Source: Arcobacter sp. (GTDB taxonomy: Bacteria; Acidobacteriota; Terriglobia; Bryobacterales; Bryobacteraceae). Taken from it: a stretch of 64,000 nt of DNA. The stretch is from contig DYJN01000001.1 of the NCBI GenBank assembly GCA_020723085.1, positions 148,144 through 212,143 on the forward strand, given 5' to 3'. A program made the translations under genes and the position numbers. The notes below the pieces were generated by a model. The model did no database searches. It saw only the letters and a program-made list of their open reading frames with translations, and was not told the origin of the DNA. This document shows, piece after piece, positions 53,877 to 62,893 of this stretch; the first letter of the stretch is position 1, and the number at the start of each line of letters is the position of its first letter.

Positions 53877-55181
53877 TTAGCGCCCGCGCACGAGCATCAG
53901 CCGCACGTCCATGACATTGGTGCCGGTGGGTCCGGTCATCACGAGATCGCCCAGCCGCTCGAAGAAAGGATACGAATCGTTTTCCCGCAGCGCCTGCCGC
54001 GCGTCCATCCCGGCTGCGGCGGCGCGAGCGAGCGTCGTTCCGCCGGCCATCGCTCCGGCGGCGTCCGTCGGGCCGTCCGTGCCATCGGTGCCGGCGCTGA
54101 AGGCGAGCACGCCGGGCAGCCCCTCCAGTGCAATGGCCGCCGCGAGTGCGAATTCCTGGTTCCGTCCGCCCCGGCCCTGGCCTCGCAGCGTCACCGTCGT
54201 CTCGCCGCCGGAGATCACGCACACGGGCGGGCGGGCGGGCCTTCCCGTGGCCACGATCTCTCTGGCGATGGCCGCATGCATGCCCGCAATGTCCCGCGTC
54301 TCGCCCTCGATCGTGGTGGACAGCACCAGCGGACGGTAGCCAAGCTCGCGCGCCTTCCGCGCCGCCGCATCCACCGCCAGGCGGTTCGATCCGACGATCA
54401 CGTTGCGCGTGTTGCGGAAGCAGGCGTCGCCGGGCTTCGGCGTCTCCTCGATCCGCCCCGCGAGCCCGTCCTGCAGCAGCCGCCGCGCCGGCGGGGGGAT
54501 CTTCTCCTGCAAGTGGTATTTTTCGATCACGGCCCACGCCGCGGCGAACGTGGACGTGTCCGGCGCCGCCGGCCCGGAGCCGATGACATCCAGCGGATCG
54601 CCGACCACGTCCGACAGCAGCAGCGCCAGCACGTGCGCCGGCTGCGCCAGCCGCGCCAGCCGCCCTCCTTTGATGGCCGACAGATGCTTCCGCACGGCGT
54701 TGATCTCGTGGATCGTGGCGCCGCAGGCCAGCAGCAGCCGGGTGGTCTCCTGTTTCTCTTCGAGCGTGACCGGCTCGAGGGGCAGCGGCAGCAGCGCGGA
54801 AGCCCCGCCGCTGATCAGGCACAGGACGAGGTCGCCTTCCCCGGCGTGCGCGGCGATCCCGGCGATGCGCCGCGCGCCCTCCACGCCGCGCGCGTCCGGC
54901 ACGGGGTGGCTGGCTTCGTGGAGCCGGATCCGCCTGAGCGGCGCCAGATGCCCGTCCTTGGTGTTGATCCAGCCGCCGTGGATCCGCCTGCCGAGCGCCT
55001 GCTCGGCCGCCTGCGCCATCGCCGCGGAGGCCTTGCCCGCGCCTACGGCGAAGATGCGGCGGTAGCGTGAAAGGGCCTCCTTTTCGAGCGCCGCCAGCAC
55101 CGTCCGGCGCGGGTTCGCTGCCTGCACAGCGGCGCGGAAGATGGATAGCGCGTGGCGCCGCAGCAGCTTCTCGCCTGGCAT
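53877..55181 (-). CDS. Glycerate 2-kinase (MOFRL family)
   Basis: A 434-residue enzyme of the GckA/TtuD class that phosphorylates D-glycerate to 2-phosphoglycerate. I start at ATG 55181 (MPGEKLLRRHALSIFRAAVQAANP); the longer frame overlaps aroK. The N-terminal domain has AVGAGKASAAMAQAAEQAL and CLISGGASALLPLPLEP, then INAVRKHLSAIKGGRLARLA and LLLSDVVGDPLDVIGSGP. The MOFRL C-terminal domain contains VISGGETTVTLRGQGRGGRN, FSAGTDGTDGPTDAAGA and TGPTGTNVMDV. The gene lies 13 bases downstream of aroK on the same strand, so they are likely co-transcribed. It would feed glycerate from glyoxylate or sugar-acid breakdown into glycolysis. Confidence 0.93.
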   Translation of the reverse strand: MPGEKLLRRHALSIFRAAVQAANPRRTVLAALEKEALSRYRRIFAVGAGKASAAMAQAAEQALGRRIHGGWINTKDGHLAPLRRIRLHEASHPVPDARGVEGARRIAGIAAHAGEGDLVLCLISGGASALLPLPLEPVTLEEKQETTRLLLACGATIHEINAVRKHLSAIKGGRLARLAQPAHVLALLLSDVVGDPLDVIGSGPAAPDTSTFAAAWAVIEKYHLQEKIPPPARRLLQDGLAGRIEETPKPGDACFRNTRNVIVGSNRLAVDAAARKARELGYRPLVLSTTIEGETRDIAGMHAAIAREIVATGRPARPPVCVISGGETTVTLRGQGRGGRNQEFALAAAIALEGLPGVLAFSAGTDGTDGPTDAAGAMAGGTTLARAAAAGMDARQALRENDSYPFFERLGDLVMTGPTGTNVMDVRLMLVRGR

Positions 55182-55194
55182 GGGATTCCTCGTT

Positions 55195-55722
55195 TCAGAA
55201 TATCGGCAGCTGGAGAATCTTCTCCACCGCCTCGGGCGAACCGCCCGGCCCCACCTCGATCCGGTAGTCCGCCTTCTCGTAGGCGGACCGCCGCTCATGG
55301 TACAACTGCTCGAACCGCGCCGGATCGCGCGCCAGCGGACGCGTGCCGGATTGCGCGATCCGGGCGCGGACGATCTCGATCGGCGCATCCAGCCAGATCG
55401 AGATCCCGTGGTTCGCCATCAGCTCGGCGTTGCGCGCCTGGGCGAAACAGCCGCCGCCCACCGCCAGCACCCACGGCACCCCGCGGGCGATGTCAGCCAC
55501 GCGCTTCTTCAACACCTCGTGCTCGATCCTGCGGAACCCCTCCTCGCCCATCCGGTCGAAGATCTCGTTGATCGTCATCTGCTGGCGGGACTCGATATCG
55601 TCATCGAGGTCCGCGAAGCGCCACCCCAGCCGCCGCGCCAGCGCGCGCCCCACCGTCGTTTTACCGCAGCCCATGAAGCCGACCAGGTAAATGCCCGGCG
55701 TGCGCTTCAGCTTCAGGATCAT
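55195..55722 (-). CDS. aroK: Shikimate kinase
   Basis: A 175-residue kinase that makes shikimate 3-phosphate in aromatic amino acid synthesis. The start at ATG 55722 gives MILKLKRTPGIYLVGFMGCG; an upstream extension of 40 residues is Arg/Gly-rich and unlikely. Walker A is G15-x-MGCGK21-T, the shikimate-binding Asp is in FADLDDDIE, the EEGFRRIE segment carries the conserved Arg, GGG lies in AVGGGCF, and the LID has an Arg in TRPLARDP. It ends with AYEKADYRIEV, typical of the family. It is the first gene of a small operon with glycerate kinase. Confidence 0.95.
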   Translation of the reverse strand: MILKLKRTPGIYLVGFMGCGKTTVGRALARRLGWRFADLDDDIESRQQMTINEIFDRMGEEGFRRIEHEVLKKRVADIARGVPWVLAVGGGCFAQARNAELMANHGISIWLDAPIEIVRARIAQSGTRPLARDPARFEQLYHERRSAYEKADYRIEVGPGGSPEAVEKILQLPIF

Positions 55723-55840
55723 GGAACCCGATCCCTTCCGCGGGCCTGCCGCGGACCTGCCGCCGCGGGGCCCGTCCCGCGCCATTCTCGACGTGCTTGC
55801 ATGAGCGGGCTCAACCGTCCGTATGAGCCATAATACAAGC

Positions 55841-56473
55841 ATGCCGGAGGAGATGCTGCCTCTGTTCCCGCTGGAGACGGTGCTCCTGCCGCATTGCGAG
55901 CTGCGCCTTCACATTTTCGAGGAGCGCTACAAGGAGATGATCGGGGAGTGCCTCCAGCTCCGGCAGGAGTTCGGCGTCGTGCAGGCGCGCGGCGGCGGGC
56001 TGATGCGCATCGGCTGCACCGCCTCCATCGAAGATGTGCTGCGCAGGTACGAGGACGGGCGCATGGACATCGCCGCCATCGGCAGGCGGCGCTTCGCTCT
56101 GGAGGAAGTCTCCGGCGGCCGCAGTTTCCTGCGCGGCAAGGCGCAATTCTTCGGCGACACCGACGAAACCCCGCCGGACCGCGAGCTGGCGATGCAGGCT
56201 TTCGCCGCTTGGCTGGATCTGGTCAAGTCGCGGGAGGCTGAAGCCGATCCGCCGGATCTCGATCATCCCCAGCTCAGCTTTCTCCTGGCCGACATCTCGC
56301 AGGACCTCCACTTCCGCCAGCGGCTGCTGGAAATGCAGAGCGAGCGCGGGCGCCTGGAGAGCGTGCGCGATCAGCTCCGGCGCGAGCTGGAGAAAGACCG
56401 CATCCGCGCCGCCATGGAGAAGGTGGTCCGCTCCAACGGCCACGGCCGCCATCTCTATTCGAAGCCGGAATAA
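55841..56473 (+). CDS. LON substrate-binding (N-terminal) domain protein
   Basis: A 210-residue protein if started at ATG 55841; an in-frame ATG at 55823 would add six residues, and neither has a clear ribosome site. It consists of a Lon N-terminal-like domain: LPLFPLETVLLPHCELRLHIFEERYKEMI, then the conserved FGVV strand, IGCTASIEDVLRRYEDGRMDIAAIGRRRF and a helical C-terminal half (LLADISQDLHFRQRLLEMQS). No ATPase or protease domain is attached. In Lon this domain recognises substrates; stand-alone versions exist in many bacteria with unknown function. The HAD gene follows by 12 bases. Confidence 0.9.
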   Translation: MPEEMLPLFPLETVLLPHCELRLHIFEERYKEMIGECLQLRQEFGVVQARGGGLMRIGCTASIEDVLRRYEDGRMDIAAIGRRRFALEEVSGGRSFLRGKAQFFGDTDETPPDRELAMQAFAAWLDLVKSREAEADPPDLDHPQLSFLLADISQDLHFRQRLLEMQSERGRLESVRDQLRRELEKDRIRAAMEKVVRSNGHGRHLYSKPE

Positions 56474-56485
56474 ACCTCCCCGCTC

Positions 56486-57178
56486 ATGCACGGCACGCAA
56501 TCCCTGCTCATCGACGCCGACGACACGCTGTGGGAGAACAACATCTACTTCGAGCAGGCCTTCGACGAGTTTGTGGGGTTCCTGGATCACTCCAGCCTGA
56601 GTCCGGCCCAGATCCGCGCCGTGCTCGATGAAATCGAGCTGGCCAACAGCCGCATCCACGGCTATGGCTCGCTCAACTTCGGCCGCAATCTCCAGCAGTG
56701 CTACGCGCGGCTGGCCGAGCGCGAGATCCGGCCCGAAGACCTGGAAACCGTCAAGGGCTTCGCCCTGCGCATCCTGGAGCAGCCGCTCGTGCTGATCGAG
56801 GGGGTCGAGGAGACGCTTGCGGATCTCAGCGCCCGCCACGACCTCACGCTTTTCACCAAGGGCCATCCGGACGAGCAGAGGATGAAGATCGACCGCTCCG
56901 GCCTGGGCCGCTATTTCCGGCACACGGCGATCGTCAGGGAGAAGGACCGCGCCTCCTACGAGGCGCTGGTGCAGGAACGCGGCCTCGACCGCGCACGGAC
57001 ATGGATGATCGGCAACTCTCCAAAATCCGACATCAATCCCGCGCTGGAGGCGGGCCTCAACGCCGTCTTCGTCCCTCACGCGCGCACATGGACGCTGGAG
57101 CGGACTCGGCTCCGCCGGCCGGGGCCGGGCCGCCTGGTCGCCGTGGAGCGGTTCAGCGATCTGCGCGAACTGTTCTGA
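56486..57178 (+). CDS. HAD-superfamily hydrolase
   Basis: A 230-residue phosphatase-like protein. Motif I is LLIDADDTLWENN with the nucleophile D10 and acid D12. Motif II is LTLFTKGH, with the Thr at its usual place. Motif III and IV are in MKIDRSGLGRYF and WMIGNSPKSDINPALEAGL, which supplies the acidic Mg ligands. A helical cap of about 80 residues lies between motifs I and II (FEQAFDEFVGFLDHSSLSP). It resembles YjjG/FMN-phosphatase-like members, but the substrate cannot be named. It is 12 bases downstream of the LON-domain gene and convergent with the adenosyltransferase gene, with stops 4 bases apart. Confidence 0.88.
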   Translation: MHGTQSLLIDADDTLWENNIYFEQAFDEFVGFLDHSSLSPAQIRAVLDEIELANSRIHGYGSLNFGRNLQQCYARLAEREIRPEDLETVKGFALRILEQPLVLIEGVEETLADLSARHDLTLFTKGHPDEQRMKIDRSGLGRYFRHTAIVREKDRASYEALVQERGLDRARTWMIGNSPKSDINPALEAGLNAVFVPHARTWTLERTRLRRPGPGRLVAVERFSDLRELF

Positions 57179-57182
57179 GGCG

Positions 57183-57824
57183 TTACGCGCCGCCCCGCCG
57201 TGCGGAAGCGCTCTCGTTGGGCGACCACAGCACTTCCTCCACTCCGAGCTGCACGTTCGCCAGCCGGCTCCACACAAAGAACGCATCGCTCAGGCGGTTG
57301 AGATAGCGGAGGTTGACGGGATCGATGCGCTCCTGCCGCGCGGCGGTCACCAGCAGCCGCTCAGCCCGGCGGCACACCGTGCGGCAGATGTGCAGTTCCA
57401 CGGAGAGCCGCGAGCCGCCCGGCAGCACGAAGCTGCGGAGCGGGGCAAGCAGGGCAGTGGCGCGGTCGATGTCGCGCTCCAGCGCCTGCACGTCCGCATC
57501 CGTGATCCGCGCCTGCTTCGGATGCACGTGTTCCGGACTCGTGGCCAGGATCGAGCCGAGATTGAACAGTTCGTGCTGCACGCGCCGGAGCGTGCGCGCC
57601 AGTTCGCCCAGCGCCGGGGCGCGCTGCGCGGTTTCCGACGCCGTGAGCGCCGCCGCGCCCACAAACGCATTCAGCTCGTCCACCGTGCCGTAGCACTCGA
57701 TGCGCGGCGCGTCCTTCGGCACGCGCTCCCCGCTGGCCAGAAGCGTCTCGCCCGCGTCGCCGGTCTTCGTGTAAATGCGGTTCAGCGCCAGCCGCGGCTC
57801 TTCAAACGGAGGATTTTCTGTCAT
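57183..57824 (-). CDS. Cob(I)alamin adenosyltransferase, PduO type
   Basis: A 213-residue ATP:corrinoid adenosyltransferase that makes the active coenzyme adenosylcobalamin. The ATP-binding N-terminus is RIYTKTGDAGETLLASGERVPKD, followed by IECYGTVDELNAFVGAA. The helical bundle has LRRVQHELFNLGSILAT, FVLPGG, and the conserved YLNRLSDAFFVWSRLAN near the end. It has an N-terminal extension of 16 residues. No cobalamin synthesis or transport gene is adjacent. It starts 32 bases after the esterase gene on the same strand, so they may share a transcript. Confidence 0.95.
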   Translation of the reverse strand: MTENPPFEEPRLALNRIYTKTGDAGETLLASGERVPKDAPRIECYGTVDELNAFVGAAALTASETAQRAPALGELARTLRRVQHELFNLGSILATSPEHVHPKQARITDADVQALERDIDRATALLAPLRSFVLPGGSRLSVELHICRTVCRRAERLLVTAARQERIDPVNLRYLNRLSDAFFVWSRLANVQLGVEEVLWSPNESASARRGGA

Positions 57825-57856
57825 GGAGGACCTTTGCCTGAAATCAAGCGACGCCG

Positions 57857-58534
57857 TTACCGAAGCAGCGGTTCGAGGTGACGGAAGACAAGCTCGGCCA
57901 CTTTCCGGCAGCCCGCCGCGTTCGGGTGCAGCGCGTCGGGCTGCATCAGCTCCGCGTTCATCGCCACGCCTTCCAGGAAGAACGGGATCGCCACGACGCC
58001 GCGCTGCTTCGCCAGCTCTCGGAAAATGCGCTCGAAGTCCCGCACGTACTTCGGGCCGTAGTTGCGCGGCAGCGTCATGCCGGCGAGGATGACCTTCGTC
58101 CCTTCGCCCTGAAAGGAATTGATCATCAGATCGAGGTTCGCGCGGGTGCGCTCGAGCGGCAGCCCGCGCAGACCATCGTTGGCGCCGAGCTCCAGAATGA
58201 CGATCCTGGGTTTCAGCAGCAGCGCGGCATCCAGCCTGGAGACGCCGCCGTCGGTCGTGTCGCCCGAGACGCCCAGATTGACCACGCGGAAGGCATAGCC
58301 CCGTTCATCGAGCATCCGCTGGAGGTGGTCCGGGTAGCTTTCCCCGGGCTCGACGCCGTAGCCCGCGGTCAGGCTGTCGCCGAAGGCCAGGATCACCGGC
58401 CGCGGATCGGCCTTCTCCTCCTGCGTCTGCGCAGCCGGCGGCGCAGCCGGTGGGGCCTGCTGGCGCGCCTCGGGCGAAGGCCGCCCGCAGGCTGCCAGCA
58501 GCAGGAGCGCGAAAACCCAACAGCGGCGGGGCAT
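57857..58534 (-). CDS. TesA-type SGNH arylesterase lipoprotein
   Basis: A 225-residue lipoprotein. The signal ends at the lipobox LLAAC16, and a Pro/Ala/Gln-rich linker follows. SGNH blocks are all present: ILAFGDSLTAGYG with the nucleophile S54, NLGVSGDTTDGG, ILELGANDGLRG, and PDALHPNAAG with the catalytic Asp and His. This is the TesA/lysophospholipase L1 (arylesterase) subfamily, which hydrolyses short esters, thioesters or lysophospholipids in the periplasm or, here, at a membrane surface. It is divergent from the YbbA-like ATPase with 35 bases between starts, as tesA is in E. coli. Confidence 0.92.
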   Translation of the reverse strand: MPRRCWVFALLLLAACGRPSPEARQQAPPAAPPAAQTQEEKADPRPVILAFGDSLTAGYGVEPGESYPDHLQRMLDERGYAFRVVNLGVSGDTTDGGVSRLDAALLLKPRIVILELGANDGLRGLPLERTRANLDLMINSFQGEGTKVILAGMTLPRNYGPKYVRDFERIFRELAKQRGVVAIPFFLEGVAMNAELMQPDALHPNAAGCRKVAELVFRHLEPLLR

Positions 58535-58569
58535 CTCTTGCCATCATAAAGGACAGAGTTCAGCGTAGA

Positions 58570-59268
58570 ATGACGGCGCCCGTTCTTTCCCTCCGCGAGG
58601 TCACCAAGACGATCGACACCGGCACGCACCGCGTGGAGATCCTGAAGGGGATCAGCTTCGATATCGTCCGGGGCGAGTTCGTCGCCGTCATGGGGACTTC
58701 CGGCTCCGGCAAGTCCACGCTGCTCGGCCTCGTAGCCGGGCTCGACACGCCGACGTCGGGCTCCATCCAAATCGAGGGCGAGGAGATCTCCCGGCTCGGT
58801 GAAGACGATCTCGCCGTGCTCCGCGGCCGCAAGATCGGCTTCGTGTTTCAAAGCTACCAGCTCATCCCCACGCTGACGGCGCTCGAGAACGTCCTGCTGC
58901 CCGCCGAGCTCGCCGGGGAAGACTCCGCTCCGGCCAGGGACCGCGCGCGCGAGCTGCTGAAAACGGTCGGCCTCGAAGAGCGCCTCGATCACTACCCCGT
59001 GCAGCTCTCCGGCGGCGAGCAGCAACGCGTCGCGCTTGCCCGCGCCTTCATCCGCAAGCCGCCGCTGCTGCTGGCTGACGAACCCACCGGCAATCTCGAC
59101 TCCGTGAATGGAAAGCACGTGCTGGAACTCCTGCTCTCTCTGAACCGCAGCGAAGGCGCCACGCTCGTGCTGGTCACCCATGACCGGGAGCTCGCTTCTC
59201 ACGCGACGCGGATCATCACGCTGCGGGACGGCCGGATCTTGAGCGACGAACGGCGGGCTGCGGCATGA
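58570..59268 (+). CDS. ybbA: ABC transporter ATPase, YbbA/LolD type
   Basis: A 232-residue nucleotide-binding subunit starting at ATG 58570. Walker A is [13 protein letters not shown], the Q-loop is FVFQSYQLIPTL, the signature is [15 protein letters not shown], Walker B is [13 protein letters not shown] and the switch is LVTHDRELA. It pairs with the permease gene that overlaps it by 4 bases (ATGA). Together with the divergent TesA-like gene this reproduces the E. coli tesA/ybbA/ybbP arrangement. The transported substrate of YbbAP is not established; these systems are thought to extract or release hydrophobic molecules from the inner membrane. Confidence 0.92.
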   Translation: MTAPVLSLREVTKTIDTGTHRVEILKGISFDIVRGEFVAVMGTSGSGKSTLLGLVAGLDTPTSGSIQIEGEEISRLGEDDLAVLRGRKIGFVFQSYQLIPTLTALENVLLPAELAGEDSAPARDRARELLKTVGLEERLDHYPVQLSGGEQQRVALARAFIRKPPLLLADEPTGNLDSVNGKHVLELLLSLNRSEGATLVLVTHDRELASHATRIITLRDGRILSDERRAAA

Positions 59269-61820
59269 AGCTCTTCCGCACTCCCGCCTGGCGCATGGCG
59301 TGGCGGGAAGCGCGCGCTGCCGCGCCCAAGTTCCTGTTCGTCGTCTTCGGCGTCGCCGCCGGCGTCGGCGCGCTGACCGGGGTGCGGGGCTTCTCCGCCG
59401 CTTTTCACGATTCGCTCAGGAAAGAAGCCCGCACGCTGATGGCGGCGGACCTGCTCATCCGGCAGTTCGCCGCGCCCACGGAAGAGCAGGAAAGATTGAT
59501 CGCGCGATGGGAACAGCGCGGCGCGCGCCTGTCCCGCATCACCGAAACCGTCTCCATGCTGTCCGGCGCGGACAACGAGCCGCCGGTGCTCGTCAGCGTC
59601 AAGGCGGTCGATCCCTCCACCTATCCCTGGTACGGGCGTGTCCGGCTCGAGCCCGATGCCCCCCTGGCTGCGGCTCTGACTCCGGAGACGATCGCCGTCA
59701 GCGACGACCTGATGCTGCGGCTGAATCTTGCTCCCGGCTCGCGCGTGCGCCTGGGGGAAGCCGATTTCCGCGTCTGGGGGGTGGTGCGCCTGGAACCGGA
59801 CCGCATGACCGGATCGCTGAACGTCGGACCGCGCGTCATGATCACGCGGGAGGGGTTGCAGCGCACCGGGCTGCTGGTGTACGGCTCGCGCGCTTCGCAC
59901 CGGCTGCTGTGGAAGCTCCCCGCCCAGGGAGCGCGCATCGAAGAGCTGCGCGGCTCGATGCGCCAGACCTTCCGCGAGGCTCTCATCACCGACTACCGGG
60001 AGACGCATCCGTTCATCACGCGCGCGCTGGACCGCGCCACCACGTTCCTGAGCCTCGTCTCGATGATCGCCCTCATCGTGGGCGCGCTGGGCGTGGCCAT
60101 GGCCATCCACTCGCACATCCAGCAGCGGCTGGACACGATCGCCATCATGAAGTGCATTGGCGCGCGCTCGGTGCAGATCATCCGCATTTACACGTTGCAG
60201 GCGGTGCTGCTGGGGCTTGCCGGGGGCGTGGCGGGGCTCGCCGCCGGCGCGGGCGTGCAGTGGGCTTTCCCGCTGCTGCTGCGGCGCTACTTTCAGTTCG
60301 AGAGCATCGCCTGGAGCGGCGCCTTCGCGATCGAAGGCATTGGCGCGGGGCTGCTGGCGGCGCTGCTGTTCACCGTGCCTCCGCTGCTCGCCATCCGCGA
60401 CGTGAAGCCCGCACTGATCTTCCGGCGCGAGATGCCGGAAGTGAAACCGCCGCTGCGTCACCGGCTGCGGAAGCTGCTGCCGAGCCTGGGATCGGGCGCG
60501 CTGATCCTGGCGGGTCTGGGCGCAATGGCGGCGTGGCTGGCCGGCTCGGTGAAAGTGGGCGCATGGTTCGCCGGAGGACTGACGGCGGCGCTGGCGCTGC
60601 TGGGCTGCATCGCATGGCTGCTGCTCCGCGCGCTCCGCTGGCTGCTGCTGCACGCGCCCGTCCGGCTCCCCCTGTGGCTCCGGCACGGAATGGCCAACCT
60701 GTACCGCCCCGGCAACCACGCCGCCAGCGTCCTCGTGTCCCTTGGCATCGGCGTGATGTTCACGCTCACCGTCTATCTCGTGCAGAACTCGCTGCTCAGG
60801 GAAGTGATGGTGGCGATGCCGAAGGGCGCGCCGAACGTGTTCCTGATCAACATTACGCCGCGCGATGCCGGTGCCGTGCGCGGATTTCTCGCGTCGCGCG
60901 GGGAGATCGAAGGAAAGGCGCAGCTCGTGCCCATCGTGGCGGCGCGGCTCGAGAAGGTCAACGGCACGCCGCTCGACGAACTGCCGCCCCCGCCGGGCGA
61001 AGAGCGCCGGCGGAGGCGGAACTTCACGCGCAGCGTCACATGGATGCGGGAGATGCCGGAGGACATGCGCATCGTCCGCGGCTCGTGGTGGAAAGACGAA
61101 CGGGCGGAAGCCCTGCTGAGCGTCGATGAGAACACCGCGCGCCGCTGGGGCATCGAGCCCGGATCCCTGCTCGAGTGGAGCGCGGCGGGCATGCGGTTCC
61201 AAGCGCGCGTCGCCGCCATCCACCGTTTTGAAAGCGTCCGCCGCGGGGCGAGCGACGAGTTCGTATTCACCGAAAAGGCGCTGGCGGGACTGCCCATGCA
61301 GTATTACGCCACGGCGCGCATCCGCCCGGAGCAGGCGGCGGTCTTCATGCGCGACAGTTTCCGGCGCTTCCCCTCGGTCACGGTGATCAACGCCGCCGAT
61401 GTCGTCAACATCGTACAGGACGTGGTGGATCAGGTCTCGCTCGTCATCCGCTTCATCGCGGGCTTCGCCATTCTGGCGGGGGCCATCATCCTGGCTTCCA
61501 CCGTGGCGGGCACGCGCCTGAGGCGGGTGCGGGAATCGGCGGTGCTCAAGACGCTGGGAGCGCGCCGGAGGACGCTCGTGTCGATCTTTTCGGTCGAGTT
61601 CGCCATCCTGGGGGGCGCAGCGGGCTTCCTCGGCGGCGCGCTCGCCACCGGCTTCGCCCGGCTGCTGATGACGAGGCTGCTCGATGCGCGTTTCGATCCG
61701 GAATGGAGAGCCAACCTCGCCGCCATGCTGCTCACCATGGCGCTGGCGGTGGGCGCGGGATGGCTGGCTTCGATCCGGGTGCTCTCGCAGCGCCCGCTCG
61801 AGGTGCTGCGCGACGAATAG
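59265..61820 (+). CDS. ybbP: FtsX-like ABC permease, YbbP type
   Basis: An 851-residue permease. One helix near the N-terminus (APKFLFVVFGVAAGVGALTG) is followed by an extracytoplasmic MacB-like core (LMAADLLIRQFAAP, VSVKAVDPSTYPWYGRVRLE). A first FtsX block lies at about residues 260-390 (FLSLVSMIALIVGALGVAMAIHSHIQQRLDTIAIMK), then more helices and a second core. A second FtsX block ends the protein (about 720-845, LRRVRESAVLKTLGARRRTLVSIFSVEFAI). Ten helices and two periplasmic domains in one chain are the YbbP layout. It overlaps ybbA by 4 bases. It converges on rlmN with 8 bases between stops. Confidence 0.93.
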   Translation: MKLFRTPAWRMAWREARAAAPKFLFVVFGVAAGVGALTGVRGFSAAFHDSLRKEARTLMAADLLIRQFAAPTEEQERLIARWEQRGARLSRITETVSMLSGADNEPPVLVSVKAVDPSTYPWYGRVRLEPDAPLAAALTPETIAVSDDLMLRLNLAPGSRVRLGEADFRVWGVVRLEPDRMTGSLNVGPRVMITREGLQRTGLLVYGSRASHRLLWKLPAQGARIEELRGSMRQTFREALITDYRETHPFITRALDRATTFLSLVSMIALIVGALGVAMAIHSHIQQRLDTIAIMKCIGARSVQIIRIYTLQAVLLGLAGGVAGLAAGAGVQWAFPLLLRRYFQFESIAWSGAFAIEGIGAGLLAALLFTVPPLLAIRDVKPALIFRREMPEVKPPLRHRLRKLLPSLGSGALILAGLGAMAAWLAGSVKVGAWFAGGLTAALALLGCIAWLLLRALRWLLLHAPVRLPLWLRHGMANLYRPGNHAASVLVSLGIGVMFTLTVYLVQNSLLREVMVAMPKGAPNVFLINITPRDAGAVRGFLASRGEIEGKAQLVPIVAARLEKVNGTPLDELPPPPGEERRRRRNFTRSVTWMREMPEDMRIVRGSWWKDERAEALLSVDENTARRWGIEPGSLLEWSAAGMRFQARVAAIHRFESVRRGASDEFVFTEKALAGLPMQYYATARIRPEQAAVFMRDSFRRFPSVTVINAADVVNIVQDVVDQVSLVIRFIAGFAILAGAIILASTVAGTRLRRVRESAVLKTLGARRRTLVSIFSVEFAILGGAAGFLGGALATGFARLLMTRLLDARFDPEWRANLAAMLLTMALAVGAGWLASIRVLSQRPLEVLRDE

Positions 61821-61828
61821 CCGGCTGG

Positions 61829-62875
61829 TTACGACCCCGGCGCCGCCAGCCCGGACTCCATTCTTTTCAGCTGCCCGCAGGCGGCGTAGATGTCCAGACC
61901 GCGCGGCTTGCGGATGAAGCAGGGCATCGAGCGCTTCACAATCGCCTGGAATGCCGCCACGCGCTCCGGCGCGGGCGTTTCGAACGGAATGCCCGGCCCG
62001 GGGTTCAACGCAATCAGATTCACCTTGCAGCGCAGCGGCGCCAGGAGCCTCACGACGCGCCGCGCATCGGCATCGGAATCATTCACGTCCTTCAGCAGCA
62101 CGTACTCAAACGTGAGCCGCTCCCATGGCCGCAGCGGATAGGCGCGGCACGCCTCAATCAGATCGCGCAGGGGATACTTGCGCGTGATGGGCATCAGCTC
62201 GCGGCGCTGCTCTTCGGTGGAGGCGTTCAGCGAGACGGCGAGCTTCGGGCGCGGCTCCGCCTGGCCGAGTTCGGCCATGCGGGGGATGATGCCGGAAGTG
62301 GAGACCGTGATGCGGCGCGGGCTGATGCCCACCCCCCTGGGGCCGCACAGCAGGCGCGCCGCTTTCAGCACCGCGGCGAGGTTGAGCAGCGGCTCGCCCT
62401 GCCCCATCATGACGACGTTGATCCGCTTCCCGCGCGCCCACAGGCCGTTGTCCTCGGCGAGGTGCAGCACCTGTCCCACGATTTCGCCCGCGGTGAGATT
62501 CCGCTCCAGCCCCATGAGCGCCGTCAGGCAGAACTTGCAGTCCACCGGGCACCCGACCTGCGTGGAGATGCAGAGCGTGTCGCGCGCCTCTTCGGGCATG
62601 AACACGGCTTCGACCGTCCTGCCGTCGGCGAGCCGCAGCAGGTAGCGGCGCGTGCCGTCCCTGCTTTCGAACCGCGAGGCGCGCTCCAGGCGCCCGAGGG
62701 AGCACTCGGCCGAGAGCCGCTCCCGCAGCTTCGCGGGAAATTCCGTGATTTCCGCGAACGACGACACCCGCCGCCGGTACAACGCGTCATACAGCTGCCG
62801 CGCGCGGAACGCGGGCTCGCCAGCCGGCAGCACGGCGCGCAGCTCCTCTGCATCCATTCCGATCAACGGGATCAC
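61829..62875 (-). CDS. rlmN: 23S rRNA/tRNA adenine C2-methyltransferase RlmN
   Basis: A 348-residue radical SAM enzyme that methylates A2503 of 23S rRNA and A37 of some tRNAs. The start is GTG 62875, giving [16 protein letters not shown]; an ATG at 62857 is an alternative. The 4Fe-4S/SAM motif is C109-x3-C113-x2-C116 ([27 protein letters not shown]). Also present are [44 protein letters not shown] and the C-terminal Cys of [12 protein letters not shown], which acts as the methyl-carrying resolving cysteine. It follows the permease gene by 18 bases on the same strand. Cfr-type resistance enzymes are related, but this sequence looks like ordinary RlmN. Confidence 0.95.
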   Translation of the reverse strand: MIPLIGMDAEELRAVLPAGEPAFRARQLYDALYRRRVSSFAEITEFPAKLRERLSAECSLGRLERASRFESRDGTRRYLLRLADGRTVEAVFMPEEARDTLCISTQVGCPVDCKFCLTALMGLERNLTAGEIVGQVLHLAEDNGLWARGKRINVVMMGQGEPLLNLAAVLKAARLLCGPRGVGISPRRITVSTSGIIPRMAELGQAEPRPKLAVSLNASTEEQRRELMPITRKYPLRDLIEACRAYPLRPWERLTFEYVLLKDVNDSDADARRVVRLLAPLRCKVNLIALNPGPGIPFETPAPERVAAFQAIVKRSMPCFIRKPRGLDIYAACGQLKRMESGLAAPGS

Positions 62876-62893
62876 GGCGCCCTCGCTTCCAGT

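Noticed and set aside
52312..54822. An 836-codon minus-strand frame spanning the DUF4097 gene and glycerate kinase
   Set aside because: It crosses a gene boundary, is out of frame with the glycerate kinase motifs and opposes the DUF4097 repeats; a composition artefact.
61829..62875. Cfr-type antibiotic-resistance methyltransferase
   Set aside because: The motifs fit both RlmN and Cfr, but the N-terminal region, the chromosomal housekeeping context and the absence of mobile elements favour RlmN.
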